Positions 32,964-43,030 of a stretch of 64,000 nucleotides of DNA are shown in pieces. The DNA is from an uncultured Lachnospiraceae bacterium. Lineage in GTDB: Bacteria > Bacillota > Clostridia > Lachnospirales > Lachnospiraceae. The notes beneath the pieces are model-generated. The model did not search any database. It was given only the letters and a program-made list of their open reading frames with translations, and was not told the DNA's origin. Location: assembly GCA_910583835.1 (NCBI GenBank), contig CAJTYM010000022.1, positions 1 through 64,000 on the forward strand. Reading direction: 5' to 3'. The stretch's first letter is position 1. Every line of letters begins with the position of its first letter. Made by a program: the position numbers and the translations under genes.

Positions 32964-34055
32964 TTACATAATGATAATATTATTACATCTCATATCTTTT
33001 CCTAAATCGTATATCTTCCCGGTCTCAATCCCTACCACTTTAGGGCGCAGGATATATCCCGGGTTATTCTGCACAACCTTGGCTTTCTCGCCGTTGCTGA
33101 GCTGCACAATCGTGTCCACGGGATACAGAATCATGCTTTCCAGAAAACTCTTCATGACGTCAAGGTCCAGTTCCTGGGTCATGGACATTATCATCTCCAC
33201 GGCATCTCTCTGGGAAAATGCCTTCTTATAGGAACGCTCCGTCACAAGCGCATCGTAAATATCAACAATTGACAGAATCTTGGCAAACAGATGCATCTTA
33301 TCCGCTGAGACGCCGAGAGGATAGCCTCTGCCGTTCATCTTCTCATGATGCTGCAGGACTCCCAGCAGCACTGCTGGTGAGTAGCCCTCTTTCTCCTTCA
33401 AAATCTCATAGCCGTATACGGAATGCTGTTTCATAATCTCAAATTCTTCGTCAGTCAGCCTCCCAGGCTTATTGAGAACCTCATTGGGGATTTTGGACTT
33501 TCCCAAGTCATGGAGCAGCCCGGCAATTCCTATCTCGTATACTTCCTTCTCATTCAGCCCATGCTGCTTCGCCACAATCATTGCCATCGTAGCGACATCC
33601 ACACTGTGCTTAAAGGTATATTCATCGCTGATTTTTAAGGTACTGATATCGACCGCTATCGCTTCATTGTCGGAAATAGCATGCATCAAATCACCAGTAA
33701 TTTTATCTGTGGCATCTGCAAAATCCTGCGTTTCCGTGTTATTGTAAAGATACTGGATGCCTTCTGCCACACGCTTCTTAACGCTCTCTGTCAGCTTGAC
33801 CTTCGCACGGTCCTCGACCCTGGTCTTTTCGATAACGCTCTTCGCCAGAAGCGAAATATTCTCCTCCTCCGGGTCTTCCTCTCCCTCCCGGATATAGACG
33901 CCATTAATCCCGAGCTTCATCAGGGAATCAATCAGGTACTCATCCATTAACGCCCCGCGGGCAATCAAAATACGACCTCTGCGGTCTACAATTGCCTGGT
34001 CAATTTTCATCCCTTTCTGTAAGGACCTGGTCCTCATGAAAATTCTTTTAACCAC
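32964..34055 (-). CDS. HD-GYP-domain phosphodiesterase
   Basis: About 363 residues. The C-terminal HD-GYP domain has HDLGKSKIP, HHEKMNGRGYP (the GYP motif) and DIYDALVTERSYK, consistent with hydrolysis of cyclic di-GMP. The N-terminal 130 residues (KGMKIDQAIVDRRGRILIARGALMDEYLIDSL) match the domain often found before HD-GYP in Clostridia. The GTG at 34055, eight bases after GAGG, is preferred over the ATG at 34154. It may counter the diguanylate cyclase at 19245. Confidence 0.9.
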   Translation of the reverse strand: MVKRIFMRTRSLQKGMKIDQAIVDRRGRILIARGALMDEYLIDSLMKLGINGVYIREGEEDPEEENISLLAKSVIEKTRVEDRAKVKLTESVKKRVAEGIQYLYNNTETQDFADATDKITGDLMHAISDNEAIAVDISTLKISDEYTFKHSVDVATMAMIVAKQHGLNEKEVYEIGIAGLLHDLGKSKIPNEVLNKPGRLTDEEFEIMKQHSVYGYEILKEKEGYSPAVLLGVLQHHEKMNGRGYPLGVSADKMHLFAKILSIVDIYDALVTERSYKKAFSQRDAVEMIMSMTQELDLDVMKSFLESMILYPVDTIVQLSNGEKAKVVQNNPGYILRPKVVGIETGKIYDLGKDMRCNNIIIM

Positions 34056-34242
34056 AAGATTTACCTCTGCATCCAATGCCAAACATACGGCTACTTTTCT
34101 TAATGTTTCATAATTATGCACAGATACTTTGCATATCAAAGTATACAGGCACAACCATACTATTGATTATACACTATCTTTGCATAAATTCCAACAACAA
34201 ATTCCAGTTTTGAAACCTCTCCATTTGGGCTGACGAGTGGGC

Positions 34243-36138
34243 TTAGGTTGAAATTTTCTGGGATTTGATGCCGTTAAACATTTTCTTATCCAATGTCCTG
34301 TATGCCCTTATCCTGTAATAGCGTTTCACATTTTTCTTAATTTTCACGCTCTTATCCGTGAAAGTGGTCTTAGATTTTGATGTAATTCTCGCAATTTCCT
34401 TGTAACCTGAATTTTTCTTGGCAGAACTATAGATAATATATCCGCTGGCTCTCGTGTTCTTCTTCCAGGTCAGTTTGGCATATTTTTGGGAAGTAAGCTT
34501 CACCTTAAGTGTCGGGGCCTTCAGTATAATCCCTCTGGCGCTGCCGCTCATAGGGCTCGTACAGTACGAGTAAGAATTCTTAGCCACAACCTTATAATAA
34601 TAATATTTGTTAACCGCTGCTGTCTTGTCTGTAAACGAAGCTTTCTTGCTGGTGCCAACCCACTGATAAGTCCCATTCTTGGCAGTGGAACGGTAAATAT
34701 CATACCCAGATGCCCTGTCCACTGCATTCCAGGTAACCTTAAGGCTGCCATATTTCGCTGTTGCCGCCGGATTGCCCGTTGAACTTACCTTAACGCCAGT
34801 CGGGGTATCGCATGTCACATAAAGGACGTACGATGCCGTATCTGTGCCATCATCCTGATTCTTGACCGTTACCGTAGTCTTGCCGGATGCTTTGACGGTA
34901 ACAAGGCCGGTTGACGCATCCACTGTCGCCACCGCTTTATTGCCTACGGACCACTTCAGATTGTCATGGTTTGTCTGCGGCACGATCAGAATCTTATCGC
35001 CCTTTCCTGCCAGATAATACTCCTTGGCAAAAGACAGGGGCTGATTTATAATGATGCTGCAGAAATCCTGCAGCCCATCCGGGGTTTCTGCCATCACAAT
35101 GGCATTTCCCGGTTTCTCTGCTCTCACTGTCCCGGTTACCGCGTCCACAGCTGCCACATCAGGGTTTAAACTCTTATAAGTAACCAGGGAAGTGTCTGAC
35201 AGACGGCTTGTTACCGTTGCGTGCAATGTTGACGTCTCTCCCTGTTTTAAGATAACATTCTTCTTGTCCATCACAATAGAATCTGCCGGCAGGAAAGATA
35301 TTTTCCAAAGTTCCTCTTTTGTGAGGTTGCAATTAGACAAATCTGCCTTTAAGGGGTCTGGCACTACCCCAAAAATCCTCTGATAAAAACAGCAGGCCGC
35401 CAGATAATATCCGGCATAAGTCGGATGCCAGGAATCATTTCTCAGCATATTTATCTCAGGATAGAGCGTATTTATGCGGTAAGAGTGCATTCCTACCATA
35501 ACCGCCTCTACGCCAAACCTGTGTTCCAATTCCTTAAATGCCGCCGCAAGGTACAGTTCCATCTCGCCGGTTGTCAGCGGCCTGGACGTACCATTGACAT
35601 CAATCTTTTTTCCATTGCTAAATGCCGCATTCATATACAGCAGCACTGTTGCCTCCGGCTGGAAAAGTTTTACTGTGTACTGCAGCCTTTCCACTGCCGG
35701 AGCCACCAAATCTTCAAAATGTTCAATCGGTCCCGTTGTCTGCTCCTGGAAAATGACATAATCCCAATGCCCATCCACCAAAAGCGTAAGCAATTCCCTA
35801 TAATAAGAACCGTATTTTTCATTCATTCCCGCATAGTAAGAGAGCCTTGACCCGCCATGCGCCAGTGTCGTTACCTCCAGGCTGCGGTTCTCGCCGGCTG
35901 CCAGCTCTACCAACGGCTTTTCCACCGAATAAGTAACCGTGGTTGACACCGGCGTCCTGGAAAAACTGTTCCCTACAATCAGGACGCGCACTGCTTCCCC
36001 CGTACCGGGATTTGTCCCATCGTCAGGAGATACCATAGTCGCAGTGCTGGAAAAAGTCAGTTCCGATCCCGCATACACTTCCATGCATCCCATACTGCTC
36101 AGTACCAGGACACACAGCAAGCATATAAATTTCTTCAT
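34243..36138 (-). CDS. Secreted SGNH (DUF4886-like) esterase with Big2 and FN3 modules
   Basis: About 631 residues. After a signal peptide (FICLLCVLVLSSMGCMEVYA), an SGNH/GDSL-type domain spans about 45-270: block I VLIVGNSFSRTP (Ser nucleophile), DYVIFQEQT, and the catalytic Asp/His in NDSWHPTYAGYY. Two Big2-like immunoglobulin domains follow, then two FN3-like modules with lysine-rich ends, like those of the lyase at 8085. It probably removes an ester group from a plant or host polysaccharide. AAAGGAGGG lies before the ATG at 36138. Confidence 0.88.
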   Translation of the reverse strand: MKKFICLLCVLVLSSMGCMEVYAGSELTFSSTATMVSPDDGTNPGTGEAVRVLIVGNSFSRTPVSTTVTYSVEKPLVELAAGENRSLEVTTLAHGGSRLSYYAGMNEKYGSYYRELLTLLVDGHWDYVIFQEQTTGPIEHFEDLVAPAVERLQYTVKLFQPEATVLLYMNAAFSNGKKIDVNGTSRPLTTGEMELYLAAAFKELEHRFGVEAVMVGMHSYRINTLYPEINMLRNDSWHPTYAGYYLAACCFYQRIFGVVPDPLKADLSNCNLTKEELWKISFLPADSIVMDKKNVILKQGETSTLHATVTSRLSDTSLVTYKSLNPDVAAVDAVTGTVRAEKPGNAIVMAETPDGLQDFCSIIINQPLSFAKEYYLAGKGDKILIVPQTNHDNLKWSVGNKAVATVDASTGLVTVKASGKTTVTVKNQDDGTDTASYVLYVTCDTPTGVKVSSTGNPAATAKYGSLKVTWNAVDRASGYDIYRSTAKNGTYQWVGTSKKASFTDKTAAVNKYYYYKVVAKNSYSYCTSPMSGSARGIILKAPTLKVKLTSQKYAKLTWKKNTRASGYIIYSSAKKNSGYKEIARITSKSKTTFTDKSVKIKKNVKRYYRIRAYRTLDKKMFNGIKSQKIST

Positions 36139-36171
36139 CCCATTCCCTCCTTTAATTAACATAAAGTTCCT

Positions 36172-37383
36172 CTATAAGTTAGTCCTTACCAGTTTCGGTT
36201 TATATCCCCCCCTTTCCAAGGCATCCATAATCTGCTGTTTATGCTCTGTGCCAAATGCCTCCAAGGTAATTCTCAGTTCCACTGCCGCATTGCGGTTGGT
36301 GGTAACAAACTGGTTATGTTCCAGTTTAATGACGTTGCCCTGTTCCTTTGCCATCGTCTCGGCAACCTTGCTCAGCTCTCCCGGCTTATCCGGCAGAAGC
36401 ACCGACACCGTAAAGATACGGTCGCGGAAAATCAATCCTTGCTGTACGACCGAGGACATCGTAATCACGTCCATATTTCCGCCGCTTAAGATGGAGACCA
36501 CGCGCTTTCCTTTGACCTTAAGGTGGCGCAATGCCGCAACGGTCAGAAGACCGGAATTTTCCACGACCATTTTGTGGTTCTCTACCATATCGAGGAACGC
36601 TACCACCAGCTCGTCATCTTCCACGGTGATAATCTCATCGATATGCTTCCTGACATAGGGAAAAATATTTTCCCCCGGTGTCTTTACTGCTGTGCCGTCT
36701 GCAATCGTACTGACGCCGGGCAGCGTCACCACCTTCCCCGCCTCAATGGACGCCTGCATACAGTTTGCCCCGGCCGGTTCCACGCCAATCACTTTAATCT
36801 TGGGATTTAACAGCTTGGCAAGCGTAGAAACGCCGGTGGCAAGGCCGCCGCCGCCGATGGGAACTAAAATGTATTCCACCAATGGCAGTTCCTTGAAAAT
36901 CTCCATAGCGATTGTTCCCTGCCCGGTGGCAACTGCCAAATCATCAAAGGGATGGATAAACGTATATCCATGTTCTTTTGCCAGTTCATATGCTTTGTTA
37001 CATGCCTCATCGTAAACATCCCCATATAAGACCACATCGGCGCCATAACCTTTGGTCCGGTTCACTTTAATCAATGGCGTGGTCGTGGGCATCACAATGG
37101 TCGCTTTCACATTGAAACATTTTGCAGCATAGGCAACTCCCTGCGCATGGTTGCCCGCAGAAGCCGTAATCAGGCCCCGCTGCCGCTCCTCCTCTGTGAG
37201 CGTGCTAATCTTATAATACGCGCCGCGCACCTTATATGCTCCGGTAAACTGCATATTTTCCGGTTTCAGGTATACCTTGTTGCCAGTCTGTTCACTCAGG
37301 TAATCGCTGTATACCAGCTTTGTTTCCTGCGTAACCTCCTGCACAATCCTGCTTGCCTCTTCAAATTTATCCAGTGTCAGCAT
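36172..37383 (-). CDS. ilvA: Threonine ammonia-lyase
   Basis: 403 residues, a PLP enzyme that turns threonine into 2-oxobutanoate. PLP-binding Lys in FTGAYKVRGAYYK (near residue 50), the phosphate loop VPIGGGGLATG, and a C-terminal ACT-type regulatory domain (TVSVLLPDKPGELSKVAETMA). The size and single ACT domain fit the medium form, so biosynthetic and catabolic roles are both possible. The ATG at 37383 with AGGAGG upstream is clearly better than the one at 37470. It follows ftsY in the same direction with a 22-base gap. Confidence 0.93.
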   Translation of the reverse strand: MLTLDKFEEASRIVQEVTQETKLVYSDYLSEQTGNKVYLKPENMQFTGAYKVRGAYYKISTLTEEERQRGLITASAGNHAQGVAYAAKCFNVKATIVMPTTTPLIKVNRTKGYGADVVLYGDVYDEACNKAYELAKEHGYTFIHPFDDLAVATGQGTIAMEIFKELPLVEYILVPIGGGGLATGVSTLAKLLNPKIKVIGVEPAGANCMQASIEAGKVVTLPGVSTIADGTAVKTPGENIFPYVRKHIDEIITVEDDELVVAFLDMVENHKMVVENSGLLTVAALRHLKVKGKRVVSILSGGNMDVITMSSVVQQGLIFRDRIFTVSVLLPDKPGELSKVAETMAKEQGNVIKLEHNQFVTTNRNAAVELRITLEAFGTEHKQQIMDALERGGYKPKLVRTNL

Positions 37384-37405
37384 TATAAATCCTCCTATAT
37401 CTAAC

Positions 37406-38356
37406 TTATTCCTCCTGCCCGCTCTCCTCTTCCTTGGAAAACAGCGCATTGACAAATTGTTCCGCATCAAATTTCTGTAAATCGTCTATCGTCTCGCCCA
37501 CACCGATATATTTCACCGGGATGCCCAGTTCCGACTGGATTGCCACAGCAATTCCCCCTTTGGCTGTGCCGTCCATTTTTGTCAGGATAATGCCGGTAAT
37601 GTCTGCTACCTCAGAAAACTGTTTCGCCTGGGCAAGCGCATTCTGGCCAGTAGTTCCGTCCAGCACTACCAATGTCTCCCGAAATGCATCTTGATATTCT
37701 TTTTCCAGGATACGGTGGATTTTCTTTAATTCTTCCATGAGATTCTTCTTGTTGTGGAGACGCCCCGCCGTATCGCAGAGCAGCACATCCGCGTCCCTCG
37801 CTTTGGCGGCTGCCACCGCATCATAGACAACCGAGGCCGGGTCTGCGCCCTCCTGCCCGCCTATCATCTCCACACCGGCGCGGTTTGCCCACTCGCTGAG
37901 CTGTTCTCCTGCCGCTGCACGGAAAGTATCCGCTGCCGCCAGCACGACTTTCTTTCCCTGGTCCTTGAGCTTGCCGGCAAGCTTGCCCACCGAGGTCGTC
38001 TTGCCTACGCCGTTGACGCCAATCACCAGCACCACCGACTTCTCCTGCTCAAAGCGGTACGCCGTCTCGCCCACGTCCATCTGCTCCTTGATGCTGGAAA
38101 TCAGCAATTCCTTGCACTGCGTGGGCTCTTTGATGTGTTCTTCTTTGACTTTCTTCTTCAGATTCTCAATGATTTCCGTGGTCGCATGGACGCCCAAGTC
38201 CCCCATGATGAGGATTTCTTCAATCTCCTCATAAAAATCATCATCTATGCTGGAAAACCCGCTGAATATGGAATCTATTCCAGATACAATATTATCCCTC
38301 GTCTTGGTCAGTCCCTGTACCAGGCGTTTAAAAAACCCCTTTTTTTCCTCTGCCAT
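37406..38356 (-). CDS. ftsY: Signal recognition particle receptor FtsY
   Basis: 316 residues. The NG domain has P-loop GVNGVGKTTSVGKLAG, DTFRAAAGEQL, DTAGRLHNKKNLMEEL and TKMDGTAKGG. It docks SRP-ribosome complexes at the membrane. There is no long acidic A domain, which is usual in Firmicutes. AAAGGA lies before the ATG at 38356. It is last in the rnc-smc-ftsY run. Confidence 0.96.
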   Translation of the reverse strand: MAEEKKGFFKRLVQGLTKTRDNIVSGIDSIFSGFSSIDDDFYEEIEEILIMGDLGVHATTEIIENLKKKVKEEHIKEPTQCKELLISSIKEQMDVGETAYRFEQEKSVVLVIGVNGVGKTTSVGKLAGKLKDQGKKVVLAAADTFRAAAGEQLSEWANRAGVEMIGGQEGADPASVVYDAVAAAKARDADVLLCDTAGRLHNKKNLMEELKKIHRILEKEYQDAFRETLVVLDGTTGQNALAQAKQFSEVADITGIILTKMDGTAKGGIAVAIQSELGIPVKYIGVGETIDDLQKFDAEQFVNALFSKEEESGQEE

Positions 38357-38436
38357 ATTACCATTCCTTTCTTTTGCTGTACTGATATCTTGTCTCATCA
38401 ATGGCGTAATTTTATCAAATATCAACGAGACAGACA

Positions 38437-41400
38437 CTAGGCATCCAAGTCCTCCTCGATTAAATTCACGGATACCAATGTGGACACGCCCTTTTCCTGC
38501 ATGGTGATTCCATAGAGGCGGTCCGCTGCCGCCATTGTTCCCCTTCTGTGCGTAATCACGATAAACTGGGTATTCTTCGTCAGCTTATGTAAATATTTGG
38601 CAAAGCGCCCTACATTGGAGTCGTCCAGCGCCGCCTCAATCTCATCCAAGAGGCAGAACGGCGATGGCTTAAGATTCTGGATGGCAAACAGCAGGGAAAT
38701 GGCTGTCAATGCTTTCTCTCCGCCGGACATCTGCATCATGTTCTGCAGTTTCTTTCCCGGAGGCTGGGCGCTGATGCGGATACCGCATTCCAAAATATCC
38801 TCATCTTCCACGAGTTCCAAGGTCCCCTTGCCGCCACCGAACAGTTCTTTGAATACTTTATTGAACTCCGTCTGGATTTCTGCAAATTTCTCTAAAAACT
38901 GCTTGCGCATCCCCGCATCCAATTCCTCAATAATGCCGAGCAGTGACTGCTCTGCCTCCACCAGATCATCATGCTGGGTCTTCATAAACACATAACGCTC
39001 AGACAGGCTCTTGTAATCCTCAATGGCATTGACATTGACATCCCCCAGTTTGCGGATTTCATCTTTGATGTCTGCAATCAATTTCTTCAATTCCGCAGGA
39101 TTGTCAAACTCGTCGCTGCGCAAATCCATGGCATTGTGCAAGGTCAGCTCATATTCCTCCCACATATAATTGCTCTGGTTTTCCGCTGATTCCTGCAGTT
39201 TATCTTTCTGGCTGTTCAGACGGTACAATTCCTTGTCCAAATCATTGATGCGTTTGGACAGTTCCTCCTGTTTCTGGAAAAAGCCGCGGTAGGACTGGGA
39301 CATCAGTTCCCGCTGCTTCTGTCCTTCCTCCAATTTCTGCTCCAACTCAACGTGCGCCGTATCGGAAGCCTCTATCGTCTCACGGATTTTATCAATATCC
39401 TGCTGTTTTTTCTTGATGTCTGCCTGTGAATTGTCCTTTTCCTGTTTTGCCGTCTGCAGGTCTGATTCTAATTTCTCCAATTCTCCCTCAATGCGGGAAA
39501 TATTTTCTTGCAGAAACCGCACCTTCTGCAGGAGATTCGCCTCCTCCAGCTGTACCTGGGAAACAGATTGCTGGCTCTCCTCGGCAAGGCGGCTCTGCCT
39601 GTCTAAGATTTCCTGCAGGTTTCTGTTTTCCTCTTCGATTTCTTTCTCCCGCTGGTCTGCCGCCTGGATTTCCTGCTGGATCATGCTGCGGTTTTCGCTG
39701 ATTTCTCCCAGCTGGTATTCAATCTGCCGGCTCTCGGTCTGCAAGTCCGTGTACTGGCTGTCATTCTCTTCTTTCTGTTCCCTGGCACGGTCTAAATTCA
39801 TCTTCTCAGTATTCTGCAGAAGCATTGCTTCCTGCAAGTCTTCACGAATCTGCAGCCTGTCCTCCTTTAACAGTTCACGCGCCGTCTGAATTTCTTCCAG
39901 TCGTTCCCTATGCTTTTTGAGGGCTGCTGCAAGTTCTTCTGTCTGCTTCTGCAAATCCTCAATCTCACGTTTCCTGCCGAGGAGGTTGCTGGTATTCTTA
40001 AACGCACCTCCGGTCATGGAACCGCCAGGATTCAGGGATTCGCCCTCCAGTGTCACAATCCTTAAGCTATATTGGTATTTCCTTGCAAGGGCAATGGCAT
40101 GGTCGATGGTATCTACCACATAAGTCCTTCCCAAAAGGTAGGTCTTTAATTCCCGGAAACGGTCATCGGCATGCACCAGCTCGCTGCCAATGCCAATCAC
40201 CCCCGGCTCCTTCAATGCCGCCTGGTTTACCTGAGGCGCCTTCTTGCCCACGCTGGTCAGCGGCAGGAAGGTTGCACGCCCATAACGGTTCTTTTTCAGG
40301 TATTCAATCATTTTCTTTGCCGTTGCCTCGTCAGTGGTAACAATATTCTGGATACTGCCGCCCAACGCCGTCTCAACGGCAACCTCATATTTTTTATCGA
40401 CCTGGATTAAGTCAGCCACAACCCCCAAAATCCCTGGCTCCTGGTCTTTCCTCTCCATGACCCGGCGGATGGAATTGCCATAGCCGTCATAGCGTTCCGC
40501 TATATTGATTAAAGATTCCAGCCTGGACTTTTCCCGGTGGTAACGCGCCGTGTCCTGCTCCAGTTCCTGGGCAGCCTGGGTCTGTTTGGACTGCCATTGC
40601 TGATTTTTCTGTTCCAGCTCCTGCTCCTGTTTCAGAAGGTCCAGATAATGCCCTTTGGCTTCCTCGTACTTGCGCTCGCATTCCTCCACCATCAGGCTCA
40701 GGCTTTCCTCTTCGCTCTTCTGCTCTATCAGCCGCTTGCTCAGCTGTGCCTTGCGGATATTCACCTGCTCCTGCATGGTGTCATAGCGCTGCTGCCTGGC
40801 TTTGGTAGATGCCTTGTTATTCAAAAGCTCTATCATCTCATTCTTGCCGCTTTCGATTCCACGGCTGCAGCGGGCAATTTCTTCCTGGATTTCCTGGTAC
40901 TGCGCCATCGCCTGGATCTTCTGTTCGCCTACAGAACTTAACTGCCGCTTGAACTGCCCCATCTCCTTGGCAAAATCTGCTTTCTGCCCGAGACGCTCCG
41001 TCTTATCCCTGTCAATCTCCTGCTGGCGCACCTTAAAATGCTCTTCACTCTGCTCGGCAGCATGAATCTGCTCAAGCAGGACATTAACCTGTCCTTCCAG
41101 CTTCCCTTTGAGGACAGTGGTATTGCCCAATTCTTCCCGCAGCGCTGCAAGGTCTGCATCGGCTTGCTCTATATCGCGCTCCGTCTGCTCATACTCCGCT
41201 TTGATATTGTCATACGATTTGTTGGTATCCTGCAAATCCTGGCCTACAATTTGAATCTTGCCCTGCAGCTCTTCCGACTGCCGGCTTATGCGCTCCATAT
41301 CCATCAGAAACATGTTGACATCGTAGGTTTTTAATTCTTCTTTCTTCTTAAGATAAGCTTTCGCCTTCTCCGCCTGTTTCTCCAGCGGCCCTACCTGTTT

Positions 41401-41997
41401 TTCCAGTTCCGAAAGGATATCGTTGACGCGCAGGAGGTTCTGCCTTTCATCTTCCAGTTTCTTCTGCGCCGTTGCTTTGCGCCGTTTATATTTGACAATG
41501 CCTGCCGCTTCATCAAATAATTCCCGGCGTTCTTCCGGTTTGCCGCTGAGGATACGCTCAATCTGTCCCTGTCCGATGATGGAATAGCCTTCCTTGCCAA
41601 TCCCGGTGTCATAGAACAGCTCATTTACGTCTTTCAGTCGGCAGGCCGTGCCGTTGATAAGGTATTCGCTCTCCCCGGAACGGTAAACGCGCCGTGCCAC
41701 CGTGACTTCGTTATAGTCCACGTTCAGCTGCCTGTCGCTGTTATCTAAAGTAATTGCCACATATGCGTAGCTGAGAGGCTTGCGGTTCTCTGTCCCGGAA
41801 AAAATGACATCCTGCATACTCGAACCGCGCAGCTGCTTGACGCGCTGTTCGCCCAATACCCAACGCACGGCATCCGCCACGTTGCTCTTTCCACTTCCAT
41901 TCGGACCCACAATTCCGGTAATTCCATTATGGAATTCAAAGAGTATCTTGTTAGCAAAAGATTTGAACCCATGGACTTCTATGCTTTTTAAATACAT
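38437..41997 (-). CDS. smc: Chromosome segregation ATPase SMC
   Basis: 1186 residues. Walker A GPNGSGKSN near residue 32, two long coiled coils (about 170-500 and 670-1000), a hinge between them (GILGVVADLIQVDKKYEVAVETALG), the signature LSGGEKAL-type MSGGEKALTA and Walker B FCLLDEIEAALDD near the end. It compacts and segregates DNA with ScpAB. The first codons overlap the rnc stop by 10 bases, after a GGAGGAA site. Confidence 0.97.
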   Translation of the reverse strand: MYLKSIEVHGFKSFANKILFEFHNGITGIVGPNGSGKSNVADAVRWVLGEQRVKQLRGSSMQDVIFSGTENRKPLSYAYVAITLDNSDRQLNVDYNEVTVARRVYRSGESEYLINGTACRLKDVNELFYDTGIGKEGYSIIGQGQIERILSGKPEERRELFDEAAGIVKYKRRKATAQKKLEDERQNLLRVNDILSELEKQVGPLEKQAEKAKAYLKKKEELKTYDVNMFLMDMERISRQSEELQGKIQIVGQDLQDTNKSYDNIKAEYEQTERDIEQADADLAALREELGNTTVLKGKLEGQVNVLLEQIHAAEQSEEHFKVRQQEIDRDKTERLGQKADFAKEMGQFKRQLSSVGEQKIQAMAQYQEIQEEIARCSRGIESGKNEMIELLNNKASTKARQQRYDTMQEQVNIRKAQLSKRLIEQKSEEESLSLMVEECERKYEEAKGHYLDLLKQEQELEQKNQQWQSKQTQAAQELEQDTARYHREKSRLESLINIAERYDGYGNSIRRVMERKDQEPGILGVVADLIQVDKKYEVAVETALGGSIQNIVTTDEATAKKMIEYLKKNRYGRATFLPLTSVGKKAPQVNQAALKEPGVIGIGSELVHADDRFRELKTYLLGRTYVVDTIDHAIALARKYQYSLRIVTLEGESLNPGGSMTGGAFKNTSNLLGRKREIEDLQKQTEELAAALKKHRERLEEIQTARELLKEDRLQIREDLQEAMLLQNTEKMNLDRAREQKEENDSQYTDLQTESRQIEYQLGEISENRSMIQQEIQAADQREKEIEEENRNLQEILDRQSRLAEESQQSVSQVQLEEANLLQKVRFLQENISRIEGELEKLESDLQTAKQEKDNSQADIKKKQQDIDKIRETIEASDTAHVELEQKLEEGQKQRELMSQSYRGFFQKQEELSKRINDLDKELYRLNSQKDKLQESAENQSNYMWEEYELTLHNAMDLRSDEFDNPAELKKLIADIKDEIRKLGDVNVNAIEDYKSLSERYVFMKTQHDDLVEAEQSLLGIIEELDAGMRKQFLEKFAEIQTEFNKVFKELFGGGKGTLELVEDEDILECGIRISAQPPGKKLQNMMQMSGGEKALTAISLLFAIQNLKPSPFCLLDEIEAALDDSNVGRFAKYLHKLTKNTQFIVITHRRGTMAAADRLYGITMQEKGVSTLVSVNLIEEDLDA

Positions 41998-42704
41998 GCG
42001 TTTCCTCCATTACACGGAACTCCCTGCCGCCTTAACTGCAGCAGTGTCTGGTATGCCGCCTCCTGTTCTGCGGTTTTCTTGTTCCTTCCCTTTCCCTGCC
42101 CATAGGCGGTATCTCCAATCCGCGCTTCCATCACAAACCGCTTATTATGGTCGGGGCCTTCCTCTCGGACCAGATGATAGTGCAGTTCTTCACTGAAATT
42201 TCCCTGTACAAGTTCCTGCAGGATAGTCTTGCTATCAAAAAAGAGCTGCTTGTGCTCAAGGTCATTCAGCACAAACCGTAAAATAAACTCTTTTGCACTA
42301 GCAAAACCACCGTCCAGATAAATCGCCCCAATCAATGCCTCCAGCGCATCTGCTAAAATGGAATCACGCTTCCTGCCGCCAGTCAGCTCCTCCCCTTTGC
42401 CCAGCAGAAGATATTGCCCCAAGGCAATCTCCCTGGTGCAGAAGGACAGCGCGGGCTCACAGACGATGCTGGCGCGCAGCCTGGTCAGTTCCCCTTCCGG
42501 GCGCTCAGGATATTCATGGAATAAAAAATCACTGGAAACAACCTCCAGCACGGCATCTCCCAAAAATTCCAGCCGTTCATTGTCCGCCGGCCTGTTCAGA
42601 TGGCGTTCATTGGCATAAGAGCTGTGTGTCAAGGCCTGGGTCAGTAATACTTTATTGCGGAACCGGTAACCAATCTTCTCTTCAATTTCATTCTGTATGT
42701 TCAT
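41988..42704 (-). CDS. rnc: Ribonuclease III
   Basis: 238 residues. The catalytic domain carries the signature NERLEFLGDAVL (near residue 43) and the second acidic box DALEALIGAIYLDGG. The double-stranded-RNA-binding domain is at 160-232 (KTILQELVQGN..., KGRNKKTAEQEAAYQTL). It processes rRNA and structured mRNA. AAAGGA precedes the ATG. Confidence 0.96.
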   Translation of the reverse strand: MNIQNEIEEKIGYRFRNKVLLTQALTHSSYANERHLNRPADNERLEFLGDAVLEVVSSDFLFHEYPERPEGELTRLRASIVCEPALSFCTREIALGQYLLLGKGEELTGGRKRDSILADALEALIGAIYLDGGFASAKEFILRFVLNDLEHKQLFFDSKTILQELVQGNFSEELHYHLVREEGPDHNKRFVMEARIGDTAYGQGKGRNKKTAEQEAAYQTLLQLRRQGVPCNGGNACI

Positions 42705-42799
42705 AAATTATTCCTTTCCGGCAAATAAGGATAGCCCGGGAGAAATCTTTGATGATTTCTTCCAGGCAGCATCTTCCCTTATCAGTGTAAGCAATTTCA

Positions 42800-43030
42800 T
42801 TAATTCAATGCATCCTTAATCTGTTCAACGGCATCTCCTACCGTCACAATCTTCTCTGCTTCCTCGTTGGCAATCTCAATATCGAACTCTTCTTCCAACC
42901 CCATGATAATCTGAAAAATATCCAAAGAATCTGCTCCCAGATCATCTACGAAAGTAGTATCCATTGTTATCTCTTCTGCATCGACATTCAATACTTCTGA
43001 AATGATTTTCTTAATCTTTTCAAATTCCAT
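42800..43030 (-). CDS. acpP: Acyl carrier protein
   Basis: 76 residues, very acidic, with the phosphopantetheine serine in DDLGADSLD (Ser35). It carries fatty-acid intermediates. The ATG at 43030 follows TTGGAGGA, inside the last codons of plsX (11-base overlap). Neighbours plsX and rnc are typical. Confidence 0.96.
   Translation of the reverse strand: MEFEKIKKIISEVLNVDAEEITMDTTFVDDLGADSLDIFQIIMGLEEEFDIEIANEEAEKIVTVGDAVEQIKDALN

Noticed and set aside
37754..38440. 228-codon antisense frame across ftsY
   Set aside because: Shadow of a well-supported gene.
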